64,000 nucleotides of DNA from Nocardioides renjunii (GTDB taxonomy: Bacteria > Actinomycetota > Actinomycetes > Propionibacteriales > Nocardioidaceae). The stretch's first letter is position 1. Each line of letters starts with the position of its first letter. A program made the translations under genes and the position numbers. The notes beneath the pieces were generated by a model that saw only the letters and a program-made list of their open reading frames with translations, was not told the origin of the DNA and ran no database searches. The stretch spans positions 1-64,000 of the forward strand of contig NZ_CP141058.1 in the NCBI RefSeq assembly GCF_034661175.1, given 5' to 3'. Shown here in pieces: positions 22,117-31,756 of the stretch.

Positions 22117-25100
22117 ATGAAGTTTCAGTTCAAGGTCCAGCAGTACCAGACCAAGGCCGTCGACGCCGTTGTCGACGTGTTCGCCGGTCAACCAAAGGCA
22201 GACGGCATTTCCTACCGGATCGATCCAGGTCGCACCCCGAAGTCGGCCAAGGCTGATGAAGGGCTCTTCGCGGATTCCGGCTTTCGGAACGCTGAGATCG
22301 CGCTGAGCAAGCCGCAATTGCTCGCGAACGTCCAAGAGGGGCAGCGCACACGCAACCTGCCGATCTCCAAGGAGCTCAAGGACAGCAAAGCTGCACCGGG
22401 TGCGCCCAACCTGGACGTCGAGATGGAGACGGGTACGGGCAAGACCTACGTCTACATCAAGACGATCATGGAACTGCACAAGCGCTACGGCTGGTCGAAG
22501 TTCATCATTGTCGTGCCCTCTGTCGCGATCCGCGAGGGTGTCAAGAAGTCGTTCGACATCACTGCCGAGCACTTTCAGCAGACGTACGGCACTAAGCCGC
22601 GCTCCTTCATTTACAACTCCTCCCGGCTGCACGAGATCGAGCAGTTCAGTTCTGACGCTGGCGTGCAGGTAATGATCATCAACATCCAGGCGTTCAACGC
22701 GGCAGGCAAGGACAACCGTCGCATCTACGACGTCCTGGACGACTTCCAGTCGAGGCGGCCCATCGACGTCATCAGCGCCAACCGGCCCATCGTGATCATC
22801 GACGAGCCGCAGAAGATCGGAGCCGCGAAGTCGCTGGAGGCACTCTCGCGGTTCAAGGCACTTTTCGTACTGCGCTACTCAGCCACCCATAAGGTCGAGC
22901 ACGTCAAGGTCCACCGACTGGACGCGCTGGACGCGTACAACCAAAAGCTCGTCAAGAAGATTGCCGTGCGAGGCATCACAGTGAAAGGCCTCAACGGTCT
23001 TTCCGCGTACCTCTACCTGGATGCAATCGAGGTCAAGAAGGGCCAACTTCCCAGTGCCCGCGTAGAGATGGAGGTCGCCACCGCTAACGGGCAGATCAAA
23101 CGACAGCCCAAGCGAGTCATCAAGGGCAGCCGACTGCATGACCTCGCCAACGGCATCGAGGCCTACAAGGACATCGTCGTCACCGACGTCAGCGCCATCG
23201 ACGACACCATCACCTTGAGTAATGGCGATGTGGTCGTGGCTGGCCAGCTCGCCGACCGAGACGTCACTGAAGAGACCAAGCGTCGCATCCAGATCCGTGA
23301 GGTGATCCGCGCGCACATCGATAAGGAGCGCGACCTCTTCAGCCAGGGCATCAAGGTGCTGTCGCTGTGCTTTATTGACGAGGTCGCGAAGTACCGCGAC
23401 TACGAACGCGAGGACGCCCTGGGGGACTATGCCCGTGTCTTCGAGGAGGAGTACGCGCAAATCGTCCAGGACGTCCTCGACGAGCTGGAACTGGACGAGC
23501 CCACGGGGGCGTATCAGGAGTATTTGCGCCGCGACCGGGTCAGTGCAGTTCATGAGGGCTACTTCTCAGTCGATAAAAAGACCAAGCGGCAGGTGGATCC
23601 AACTGTGGCTAGGCGGGGGGAAGACGCGGGGCAGTCGACGGATGTGGATGCATACGACCTGATCCTCAGGGACAAGGAACGCCTCCTCTCCTTCGAGGAG
23701 CCGGTGCGTTTCCTGTTCTCCCACTCAGCGCTGCGGGAGGGCTGGGACAATCCCAACGTATTCGTCATGGGCATGCTGAAGAAGAGCGACAACACGATCT
23801 CGCGGCGCCAGGAGATTGGACGTGGTCTTCGGCTCGCGGTCGATCAGCACGGCGAACGCATGGACAACCCCATCACCGTTCACGAGATCAACAAGCTGAC
23901 CGTCGTGACCGATGAGTCGTACACCGACTTCGTCGACGGCCTTCAGAAGGAGATCGCCGAGTCGTTGGCTGCCCGTCCTCGCAAGGCGAGCGTGAAGTAC
24001 TTCGTGGGCAAGACTTACCGGACCGAGGACGGCGAGAGCGTCGTCGAAGACGTCCTTGCTCAGGCCCTTTACAAGTACTTGATCAAGAACGACTACCTGA
24101 ACGATGACGACACCGTCTCCGACGGCTACAAGACCGCGAAGGAGGAAGGCACGCTAGCTGAGCCGACCTCTGACGTACTCAGGCCTGTGATCGACTTCGT
24201 CTGGCCGCTGGTTGACGCGCTCTACATCGACTTCCCGCTCCCGACCAACGACCGCAAGCCCAAGAAGATCCCCCTTAACGAGGCCAACTTCGCAAGGGAG
24301 GAGTTCAAGGCGCTTTGGAGCCGCATAAATCAAAAGGCCGTCTACCAGGTCGAGTTCGACTCCACCGAGCTGATCGCCAAGTGCGTACAGGCACTCGACA
24401 AGCACCTCAACGTCGCGGCGATGCAGTACGTGATCCAGGCAGGTTCGCAGCGAGACACCCTTGGGGTGGACGACCTTGCCAATCGCGCTGGCTTTGACCT
24501 CGGCCGCACGGCAACACACACCGAGACCGTCTCTGCTGGCTCCCAGGTGAAGTACGACTTGCTCGGTGAGATCACCGAGAAGACCCAACTAACCAGGCGC
24601 ACGGCCGCAGCGATGCTAAGCAAGGTGGCGCCGGAGACCTTCGCCAAGTTCCGCCTCAACCCTGAACAGTTCATCTCCGAGGCAGCGCGGCTGATCAACG
24701 AGCAGAAAGCGACTGTGATTGTCGAGCACCTGGCGTACGACGCACTCGAGGACCGGTTCGACGCCGCGATCTTCACGCAAAGCCAGACCGCGCAGGACTT
24801 CTCCAAAGCGGGGGAGAAACTCACCAAGCACATCTACGACTACGTGGTGACTGACTCCAAGATCGAGCGCGCCTTCGTCACGGAGTTGGACACCAGCGCG
24901 GAGGTGGCGGTCTACGCGAAGCTGCCTCGCGGGTTCTTCATCCCGACCCCGGTCGGCGACTACAACCCCGACTGGGCAGTCGCCTTCACTGAGGGAAGCG
25001 TCAAGCACGTCTACTTCGTTGCCGAGACGAAAGGATCCCTGTCAACCCTCCAGCTCAAGGGCGTCGAGGAGGCGAAGATCGATTGCGCGCGCAAGTTCTT

Positions 25101-25188
25101 CGCCGCTCTTAGCGAGAAGCAGGATCAGAGCGTCAAGTACGACGTCGTCACCGACTACACCGAGCTGATGCAGTTGGTGGTGGGCTAG
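22117..25188 (+). CDS. type III-like restriction subunit Res
   Basis: A 1023-aa SF2 helicase-nuclease. Walker A METGTGKTYVYIKT is near residue 106, motif II IVIIDEPQKIG near 228, motif III RYSATH, and motif VI RRQEIGRGLRLAV near 568. The C-terminus holds a PD-(D/E)xK nuclease: GDYNPDWAVAF followed by YFVAETKGS (PD...ETK, about 948-972). This matches the Res subunit, which translocates or diffuses on DNA and cuts when two unmodified sites face each other. It is the last gene of the operon, 7 nt after Mod copy 2. Confidence 0.92.
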   Translation: MKFQFKVQQYQTKAVDAVVDVFAGQPKADGISYRIDPGRTPKSAKADEGLFADSGFRNAEIALSKPQLLANVQEGQRTRNLPISKELKDSKAAPGAPNLDVEMETGTGKTYVYIKTIMELHKRYGWSKFIIVVPSVAIREGVKKSFDITAEHFQQTYGTKPRSFIYNSSRLHEIEQFSSDAGVQVMIINIQAFNAAGKDNRRIYDVLDDFQSRRPIDVISANRPIVIIDEPQKIGAAKSLEALSRFKALFVLRYSATHKVEHVKVHRLDALDAYNQKLVKKIAVRGITVKGLNGLSAYLYLDAIEVKKGQLPSARVEMEVATANGQIKRQPKRVIKGSRLHDLANGIEAYKDIVVTDVSAIDDTITLSNGDVVVAGQLADRDVTEETKRRIQIREVIRAHIDKERDLFSQGIKVLSLCFIDEVAKYRDYEREDALGDYARVFEEEYAQIVQDVLDELELDEPTGAYQEYLRRDRVSAVHEGYFSVDKKTKRQVDPTVARRGEDAGQSTDVDAYDLILRDKERLLSFEEPVRFLFSHSALREGWDNPNVFVMGMLKKSDNTISRRQEIGRGLRLAVDQHGERMDNPITVHEINKLTVVTDESYTDFVDGLQKEIAESLAARPRKASVKYFVGKTYRTEDGESVVEDVLAQALYKYLIKNDYLNDDDTVSDGYKTAKEEGTLAEPTSDVLRPVIDFVWPLVDALYIDFPLPTNDRKPKKIPLNEANFAREEFKALWSRINQKAVYQVEFDSTELIAKCVQALDKHLNVAAMQYVIQAGSQRDTLGVDDLANRAGFDLGRTATHTETVSAGSQVKYDLLGEITEKTQLTRRTAAAMLSKVAPETFAKFRLNPEQFISEAARLINEQKATVIVEHLAYDALEDRFDAAIFTQSQTAQDFSKAGEKLTKHIYDYVVTDSKIERAFVTELDTSAEVAVYAKLPRGFFIPTPVGDYNPDWAVAFTEGSVKHVYFVAETKGSLSTLQLKGVEEAKIDCARKFFAALSEKQDQSVKYDVVTDYTELMQLVVG

Positions 25189-25580
25189 GTGACCTCGCCG
25201 GTTCCAGCTGGACTACACAGGTGACCACCCTTCGTACTCAGCGTGGGCGGCCAGGTGACGACATATCGACCGCGTAGCCCCTGGACAGCCATTCCATAGA
25301 TCGAGGGCGGGGCGAAGCGTCGGTCTAGGTCGAGGCACGCGGCCTCGCTCTTCATCTTCGCCAAGAGGGCATCGGCTGGCAGCGGTCACAACTCACAAAC
25401 TCAAGGCCCACGCGCATCGCGTTTGACCGAACAATGACGAGTCCGTAGGTCGCCGCTCTATCCCGTGCATCGGAGCCTTCAAACCGAGCGGCACGCATGC
25501 TACGAAGGTCCGTAGATCGGTCCGCCCCTCGGGGCGGGCCGAGCGTCATTTCAAGGCTAGGTGACGAGTGCTGACGGGCG
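25189..25580. other. spacer upstream of the relaxase, candidate oriT
   Basis: This 392-nt stretch has no credible gene. Near its end, 25519-25540 forms a GC-rich hairpin (GGTCCGCCCC / GGGGCGGGCC with one G-U pair). MobF relaxases usually nick beside an inverted repeat upstream of their own gene, so this is the best oriT candidate. The nic sequence is not recognisable to me. Confidence 0.35.
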
Positions 25581-28301
25581 GTGACGAGGCCGATGCACGG
25601 TGGAGTGAAGTTCTATCGGGGCTCTGCGGCCGCCGCGCGCGCCTACGTCGAGGCCGACCACTCGCGCGCCGATGACTACTACTTGGCCGAGGGAACGGGT
25701 CTGGCCGAGCACTACATCGCCGGCCGTGGCGCGGTGCGGCGGGTCGGTGATCTCGACGGCGCGGCATACGAGCGCTGGGTCGCCGGGTACGACGTGCTGA
25801 CCGGCGCGGCCAAGGGTCGGCTGCGTGACGACGCACGCGGGCTGCGGTTCGTCGAGGTCGTCGTCAATGGGCCGAAGTCGTGGTCGCTGGCCGCGGCGCT
25901 GCACCCCGACATCGCGGCGGCGTACGACGCGGCGATCGATCGAGCGGCTGGTGAGGTGATCGGGTGGGTGGCCGAGCATGCCACCACCCGGGTCGGGCCA
26001 CGTGGCCGGCAGGTGCAGGTGCCGGTGGAGATGGTCGAGGCGGCCGTCGTGCGCCACTACACCTCGCGCGCCGGCGACCCGCACCGCCACCTGCACGTGC
26101 AGATCAACGCACGCGTTTTCGCGGCCGGGGCGTGGCGTGGACTGCACTCGGTCGGTGTCCTGGACAGCATCGAGGCGCTCAACGGGATCGGGCATGCGGC
26201 CGTGATGTGCGACCGGCAGTTCCGGGCGGCGCTTGCCGCGCGCGGCTACACGCTCGACGACGACGGCGAGATCCGTCAGCTCGCGCCGTACGCCGGTGGG
26301 TTCAGCCAGCGCGCCGCCCAGATCAACCGCAACGTCGACCGGTACGAGGCCGACTGGCGAGCAGAGTATCCCGGCCAGGAGCCGGGGCCGCGCCTGCGGC
26401 GTACCTGGGACCGCCGTGCCTGGGCCGACGCACGACCGGACAAGGTCGTGCCGCACAGCGGCGCCGACCTCGTCGCCGCGTGGAACAACGAGCTGCGCGA
26501 CCTCGGGTTCACCTCACCATCCATCCCGGCGACCGAGCCGGGTGTCCAGATCGGTCGGCTCAACCGCGACGTCGCCGCGGACCTCGTGCTCAGCCGGCTC
26601 GGCGCCAAGCGGTCGGCGTGGAACGCCGCCGACATCCGTGGCGAGGCCGAACGGCTGGTCGCCTCCGTCGGGGTGGTCGCCGACCGAGCGATCCGGCACG
26701 AGCTGGTCAAAGACATCGCCGAGCGTGCCCGAACACAGTGCGTGCCGCTGCTGGACCGCGACGACGTCCCCGAGCACGTCCGGAGCCTGACGTCCGATCG
26801 AGTCCTCACCGTCGAAGCCGATCTGGTCGACAGCATTACTCGACGCGCCGCTCAGCCGGTGAGCGGCGCTGTCCGGCTCCGCGGCATCGAGCATCTGGAC
26901 CGGGCCCAACGGCGCGTCGTCGCTGCGCTGGCCGGGGACGCCGGTCTGCTGGTGATTGAAGGCGCGGCCGGCACCGGGAAGACCACGACGCTGGCCGCCG
27001 CACGCGACGTACTCGACGACGCGGACCGGCGGCTCGTGGTCGTCACCCCAACCCTCAAGGCCGCCCAGGCAGCACGGCAGCAGGTCGGTGCCGACGCCTT
27101 CTCCGCCGCCTGGCTCATCCACCAACACGGCTACCGCTGGGATGGCGATGGCCACTGGTCGAAGACCGACGCCGCACCCGAGGCCCGCGCACGTCTGCTC
27201 CCAGGCGACGTCCTGCTCGTAGACGAGGCCGGCATGCTGGACCAGGACACCGCCCGCGCACTGTTCGCGATCGCCGATCGAGCACACGCAGTCGTCGCGC
27301 TCCTCGGCGACCGCCACCAGCTGCCGGCAGTCGGTCGCGGCGGCGTCCTCGACCTCGCCGCCCGCTGGGTGCCACCCACAGGCCACCTAGAGCTCGAGTC
27401 CGTGCACCGGTTCAGCGATCCCGCGTACGCCGACCTCAGCCTGCTCATGCGCACTGGCGAGCGGCCCGGTGAGGTCTTCGACGCCCTCCTCGAGCGCGGG
27501 CAGTTCGTCCTCCATGCCAGCGAGGTTGAACGCACAGCAGCACTCGCCGCGATCGGCGCCAACCATGCTCACACGGGTGCCAATGATGGTGACCTGCTGG
27601 TCATCGCCGACACCCGCGACCAGGTCGCTGCACTCAACGCCGCCATCAGCGACTGCCGCCACGGCGCCGGCGCGCCGCTCGGTGAGCAGCAACGTGAACA
27701 GGCTGGCGAGCCCTCTGGTGAGCGGGCTGGTGAGCCCATCACGCGCCGTGGTGAGCGGATCGGTCTCGGCGACCGGGTCGCCACCCGACGCAACGACCGC
27801 GACCTCGCGGTCGCCAACCGGGACACCTGGACCGTGGCCGGGATCGGTCAGGACGGCAGCCTGCTCGTCACGGGCCGCGCCGGCCAACGCGCGCTGCCCG
27901 CCAAGTACTTCCGCGAGCACGTCGAGCTCGCCTTCGCCACCACCGCCTACGGAGCCCAAGGCGAGACGGTCGACTCCGCTCACCTTGCGCTCGGCGAAAC
28001 CACCGGCGCCGCCTCCGCGTACGTCGCCATGACGCGAGGGCGCCACCACAACGTCGCCCATCTCGTCGCCGACACGGTCGGCGACGCTCGCAGTCAATGG
28101 GTCGAGGTCTTCAGCCGCGACCGCGCCGACCTCGGGCCCAGCCACGCCGCGCACAGGGCCGCGAACGACATCGACAGGCACGGACCCAGTGCGCCGCCAG
28201 CGCCCATCGGACTGCAGGCCGCGGCGCTGCGCGATCGCCAACAGCGGCGGCCGGAGCCGATCCCGACCTCCCCGCCCACTTCCCACGGGATCGGTCGCTG
28301 A
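25581..28301 (+). CDS. MobF-family conjugative relaxase/helicase (TraA/TrwC-like)
   Basis: A 906-aa protein (about 902 if ATG 25593 is used). The N-terminal relaxase domain has tyrosines at SRADDYYLAEG (residues 33-34), VVVNGPKSWSLAAAL, and the three-histidine metal motif GDPHRHLHVQINARV. It starts with GGVKFYRG, typical of actinobacterial MobF proteins. The C-terminal SF1 helicase has Walker A IEGAAGTGKTTTL near residue 456, LLVDEAGML, and ATTAYGAQGETVDSA plus YVAMTRGRHHN. It would nick oriT and unwind the transferred strand. No coupling protein or mating-pore genes accompany it. Confidence 0.92.
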   Translation: MTRPMHGGVKFYRGSAAAARAYVEADHSRADDYYLAEGTGLAEHYIAGRGAVRRVGDLDGAAYERWVAGYDVLTGAAKGRLRDDARGLRFVEVVVNGPKSWSLAAALHPDIAAAYDAAIDRAAGEVIGWVAEHATTRVGPRGRQVQVPVEMVEAAVVRHYTSRAGDPHRHLHVQINARVFAAGAWRGLHSVGVLDSIEALNGIGHAAVMCDRQFRAALAARGYTLDDDGEIRQLAPYAGGFSQRAAQINRNVDRYEADWRAEYPGQEPGPRLRRTWDRRAWADARPDKVVPHSGADLVAAWNNELRDLGFTSPSIPATEPGVQIGRLNRDVAADLVLSRLGAKRSAWNAADIRGEAERLVASVGVVADRAIRHELVKDIAERARTQCVPLLDRDDVPEHVRSLTSDRVLTVEADLVDSITRRAAQPVSGAVRLRGIEHLDRAQRRVVAALAGDAGLLVIEGAAGTGKTTTLAAARDVLDDADRRLVVVTPTLKAAQAARQQVGADAFSAAWLIHQHGYRWDGDGHWSKTDAAPEARARLLPGDVLLVDEAGMLDQDTARALFAIADRAHAVVALLGDRHQLPAVGRGGVLDLAARWVPPTGHLELESVHRFSDPAYADLSLLMRTGERPGEVFDALLERGQFVLHASEVERTAALAAIGANHAHTGANDGDLLVIADTRDQVAALNAAISDCRHGAGAPLGEQQREQAGEPSGERAGEPITRRGERIGLGDRVATRRNDRDLAVANRDTWTVAGIGQDGSLLVTGRAGQRALPAKYFREHVELAFATTAYGAQGETVDSAHLALGETTGAASAYVAMTRGRHHNVAHLVADTVGDARSQWVEVFSRDRADLGPSHAAHRAANDIDRHGPSAPPAPIGLQAAALRDRQQRRPEPIPTSPPTSHGIGR

Positions 28302-28471
28302 CCAACTTCCTCGACTCGAGTGATCGCCCGGAAAGGCCTGAAGGACATAGGAGACCGGGAGAGGCACCCGTCTCGACAGCGGCGGTCACCAGATGCCCGA
28401 TCCGCGAGCGCGCGGTTGCTTCTCCGGCCAGGTCGCCGAATCCGTCAGCGGCCACGACGAAAGGCGACGTG

Positions 28472-28711
28472 ATGGTGACACCCATCGGCATCCCCGACGA
28501 CTGGGACGACAACAACCTGATCCTGTTCGAGGAGTTCTGCGACCTCATCCGCACACCACAGCGCACCGTCCGCGACTGGCGCCGCCGAGGCGTCGGCCCA
28601 CGCTGGACCCGCTTCCAAGGCGTCGGCCGGCTCTACATCACCGTCGCCGAAGCCCGACGTTTCCTTGCCGCCGCCACCGACCCACGCGCGGATGGGCGAT
28701 CCGATGACTGA
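28472..28711 (+). CDS. small HTH protein after the relaxase
   Basis: A 79-aa protein with an N-terminal acidic stretch (DDWDDNNLILFEEF) and a helix-turn-helix reading RTPQRTVRDWRRRGVGPRW, then GRLYITVAEARRFLA. It looks like an excisionase/MerR-type DNA binder. ATG 28472 (or GTG 28469) follows AAAGG. It overlaps the next HTH gene by 8 nt. The pair probably regulates mobility genes; the exact role is not known. Confidence 0.7.
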   Translation: MVTPIGIPDDWDDNNLILFEEFCDLIRTPQRTVRDWRRRGVGPRWTRFQGVGRLYITVAEARRFLAAATDPRADGRSDD

Positions 28712-28901
28712 GCGACCTCCCATCCCGGTCTACCTCAGCCTCGACGAGGCCGCCGAGGCCATGTCGGTCTCGGTCAAGACCATCCGCCGCTGGATCGCAG
28801 CCGGCACCCTCCCCGCCTACCGCTGCGGCAAACGGGCCATCCGGATCAAGCTCGAGGACCTGGAGGCGACTCCGCGGCAGATCCCGTCAGCGCGGTGGTG
28901 A
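28704..28901 (+). CDS. xis: excisionase-like HTH protein
   Basis: A 65-aa HTH_17-type protein: PVYLSLDEAAEAMSVSVKTIRRWIAAGTLPAYRCGKRAIRI. This is the layout of recombination directionality factors that usually sit directly upstream of a tyrosine integrase. Here the nearest intact integrase is 18 kb away, so either the two work at a distance or the original integrase was lost. ATG 28704 overlaps the upstream gene. Confidence 0.75.
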   Translation: MTERPPIPVYLSLDEAAEAMSVSVKTIRRWIAAGTLPAYRCGKRAIRIKLEDLEATPRQIPSARW

Positions 28902-29620
28902 TGCAGCAGAACGTCGACTCAATGGTAGGTCTGTCTGAACCCGACCGACGTCCACACGGATCGATCAGGCTCGATGCCCGCCAGGCCGATTCGAGTGCCG
29001 GACAGGATGTTCGGGCACGTGCCTGACGACTATCACGGCCTCGTTGACCGCCGCAGCATCAGAGTCAGCCGCGTCACCAGAATTGACCAACTAGGCCGAC
29101 TCGCGAGAAGGCTGCCGCGGCGGAGTGACTCGACTTAACGCGGGTCGATCGGAACGCGGCGTCAGCGATCGCTGCGCTCAATTGCGCCCCGCAGACCGCG
29201 CCCTGCGCGGTTCGAGGAACGACTTACGAGCGGTCCGAGAAGTTGTAGAAGAGGCAACGGAAGTCGATTGAGTTCTTCCGCCACAACCTCTTCGCTTCGG
29301 ACCCATACGGCGTCCGCACCTACTGTTGAGCGAACGGTGGAGTCAGGCGGCTTGACCTGACCACTGCCGGCGCCGATCCAGCCAGGGTGGCCGAACAGCC
29401 GGGTCGACCAGCCATCTGCCCTCATCACCATCCAAATGCGGGTTCGGCACGCACGTTGACAACACTGTCAATGTCGTCAGTCGACTCGGTCTCGCAACTC
29501 GCCGTGCAACTGCCCCATCTGACCGCCGACCAAGGTCCAACCGTCGATGAGCAGCGGCTCGGGTCGACCGAGGAAGTAGGCACGTGAACGAGCCCGCCTT
29601 CGAGTGTCGGCGGTGCCTAT
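28902..29620. other. 719-nt stretch without a convincing gene
   Basis: Short frames exist on both strands but none has a recognisable domain, ribosome site and consistent codon use. It may hold the remains of genes once located downstream of the excisionase. I see no terminator-grade hairpin. Confidence 0.5.
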
Positions 29621-31159
29621 TCAGACGACGTGACTGCCTTGGCGTGGGCCGAGGAGCTTCCCTGACCGGCTGTCGCGGACCTGACCCGTGTATCCGGCCT
29701 TCCGAAGGACGACGAAGCTGCACGCGAATAGCTCGAACTGGAGGGCCGCGGTCTTGTCCTTCAGGTGCAACCCGCCTGGACGCCCGTGGATGATGTCGTT
29801 CCGGACCGACGTATAGGCGCGAAGCTCGGCGGCTGTCGCTGGCACGCCGAACGTCTGCAGCAGCTGGGCGAGCCGGTCGCCAGCGGGTGGGAAGAACAGA
29901 CGGGAGTCGATCTTCGGCAGGTCGCTCTCCCAGGTCGTTCCTGGCGCCTCCTGTGCGGCGACGGTGGCCAAGCCCAGCCGGATGGCGTCCTTCTGCGGCT
30001 TGGTGAGGTTGTAGCTGTTCTTCGTAGGCGGAAGGAAGGAGTCCGCGAGGAACTCCAAGGTCATCGCGCCGCCGGCGATTCCCGGCTCCAGGTCGCCACG
30101 GATCGCTGCGAGCGAGTCCATCGCGACCTTCAGCGCGTGCTGCTCTGGTCCTGGGAGGGCATCCCAGGCGGGGGCGACCTCGTCTAGGAAGCGTGAGAGA
30201 ACGACCATCATGTGGACCGATCGGCGTGGTCGCGAGACCAGACTGCGGCCAAGGTCGAGCAGACGGCCGACTCGCTGCTGCGGGTGCCAGAGACCGCAGA
30301 GGGTTGGCCGCGCCCCGGAGTACAGCTGAAGCAGGCGGCACACCGGGTCGAGGAGAAACAGTTCCGCGTCCCGGCCCGACGTCGGCTTCGAGAACGCGAG
30401 TTCGACGCGAAGCAGTCGAGCGACGTCGGGTTGGAGATCGGCCCTGCGCCATGTCGCCCATTCAGCCGGGGCGCGGAAGGAGCCGAGCGTAGGGCGTCGC
30501 GCCCAAGCACTGATCCCCGAATAACGGTCCGGCACTGGGTACGCCGCCAGCGACACCTCAACGTCGGACACGCTGCCATTCCAGTGGTCACTGAGCGCGA
30601 ACGGGCCGATCAGATGCGCAACCCAGTGCGTCGATGACACGGACGCGTCGCCGATCTCGACGAGCTCCGCTGTTCCAGTCAAGTAGGAGTCGATGTCGTC
30701 GTCGTCAGTCCGGTGATTGAAGAACACGCCGTCGATCAGGACGGGTGGGTTTGTATCCGCCTCGACGTGCCGCACCTCGGGCATAAGGCCGGCGGACTGG
30801 GGCCAGCGCTGGTTTTGAAGCGGTACGCGTGGCCGCATGACCACACGCAGGTCTCTCCCTCGCAGGGCGTCGTAGGTCACCGTAATGGAGGCGTCGACGT
30901 CGACGACCCGACAGGGAAGCGCGAGCTGGCACGTTCCCAGACGCAACCCGAGAAGAACCTGTTCTAGAGGGCCGTCTGGGTTGACACCCACGGCCATCTG
31001 TTCGAGGCCGATTCCTGTCCGCTCCGTCCACGTGGCGGCCAGCGACGCCATTCGACGCTGGAGATTCGCCCTGCGAGCGGTCTCGTCTCGACGTCGGGCT
31101 AGGTCGAACAGGCGGGCGCTCACTCGATCCTGCAGTCCCGCCACCCATTGATTGCGCAT
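29621..31159 (-). CDS. HEPN-motif protein of unknown function
   Basis: A 512-aa protein. I do not recognise the N-terminal 400 residues, which are rich in beta-like segments (LALPCRVVDVDASITVTYDALRG). The C-terminus has VRNDIIHG near residue 453, the Rx4-6H motif of HEPN RNases, preceded by a helical stretch. The layout resembles ApeA-like abortive infection proteins, but I cannot confirm homology in the N-terminal part. ATG 31159 is preferred over an upstream TTG 31189. The gene is isolated, with over 500 nt free on its upstream side, as expected for a single-gene defence module. Confidence 0.6.
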   Translation of the reverse strand: MRNQWVAGLQDRVSARLFDLARRRDETARRANLQRRMASLAATWTERTGIGLEQMAVGVNPDGPLEQVLLGLRLGTCQLALPCRVVDVDASITVTYDALRGRDLRVVMRPRVPLQNQRWPQSAGLMPEVRHVEADTNPPVLIDGVFFNHRTDDDDIDSYLTGTAELVEIGDASVSSTHWVAHLIGPFALSDHWNGSVSDVEVSLAAYPVPDRYSGISAWARRPTLGSFRAPAEWATWRRADLQPDVARLLRVELAFSKPTSGRDAELFLLDPVCRLLQLYSGARPTLCGLWHPQQRVGRLLDLGRSLVSRPRRSVHMMVVLSRFLDEVAPAWDALPGPEQHALKVAMDSLAAIRGDLEPGIAGGAMTLEFLADSFLPPTKNSYNLTKPQKDAIRLGLATVAAQEAPGTTWESDLPKIDSRLFFPPAGDRLAQLLQTFGVPATAAELRAYTSVRNDIIHGRPGGLHLKDKTAALQFELFACSFVVLRKAGYTGQVRDSRSGKLLGPRQGSHVV

Positions 31160-31756
31160 GGTCGAGACTAGGACACCGCGACGATCCAAGCCCTACAGCA
31201 ACCCTCGCATTGCAGCGTCGCCGACTTCATACCGGTCCTCGGCTCCAGAAACGTCATGCGCGGCGGCGGAAAGTTGAGCATTCGCGGTCAGCGCTGGTTC
31301 TCTGCACGACCGAGATCGCCGACAACTCTGAGTCGGACGACTACTCACTCCCACTACGCGTCGCAGAGGTCATCCATGAGTTTGAGTTCGGCTGGGCCTG
31401 GACCTGCGCCTGCCATACGGAACAATAGTGTTCGAGCTGGAATGGCCGAAGCGGCGGTGCAGGACCTCGGGCCCGTCGAGCTCGCGCACGGTTCGTCGCG
31501 TCCTCAAAGAGTTGCCGGCGGTGTTCGCCGAGCCGCTTCAGGCCTATGGACCAACCGCGTCCACGTGGTCAGACCGAGCAATGTCCTGGCCGTCCACCAC
31601 GCCCTGTGGACCTTCAGGCGGCCACGGGGCATCTGCAGCCAAGGGGTATGAGCCCAGCAGCAGGTCCTGCGCACTTGGCGGGTGACGCACCCGAGACCGT
31701 CCGGATCTCGGCTAGCTTCGGAAGTTGAACGGCACGCTGACAGGCGGTTCAAGGAC
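31160..31756. other. 597-nt stretch without a convincing gene
   Basis: Several short overlapping frames occur on the plus strand, none with a recognisable domain or ribosome site. It separates two minus-strand genes and presumably contains the promoter of the HEPN-motif gene. Confidence 0.5.
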
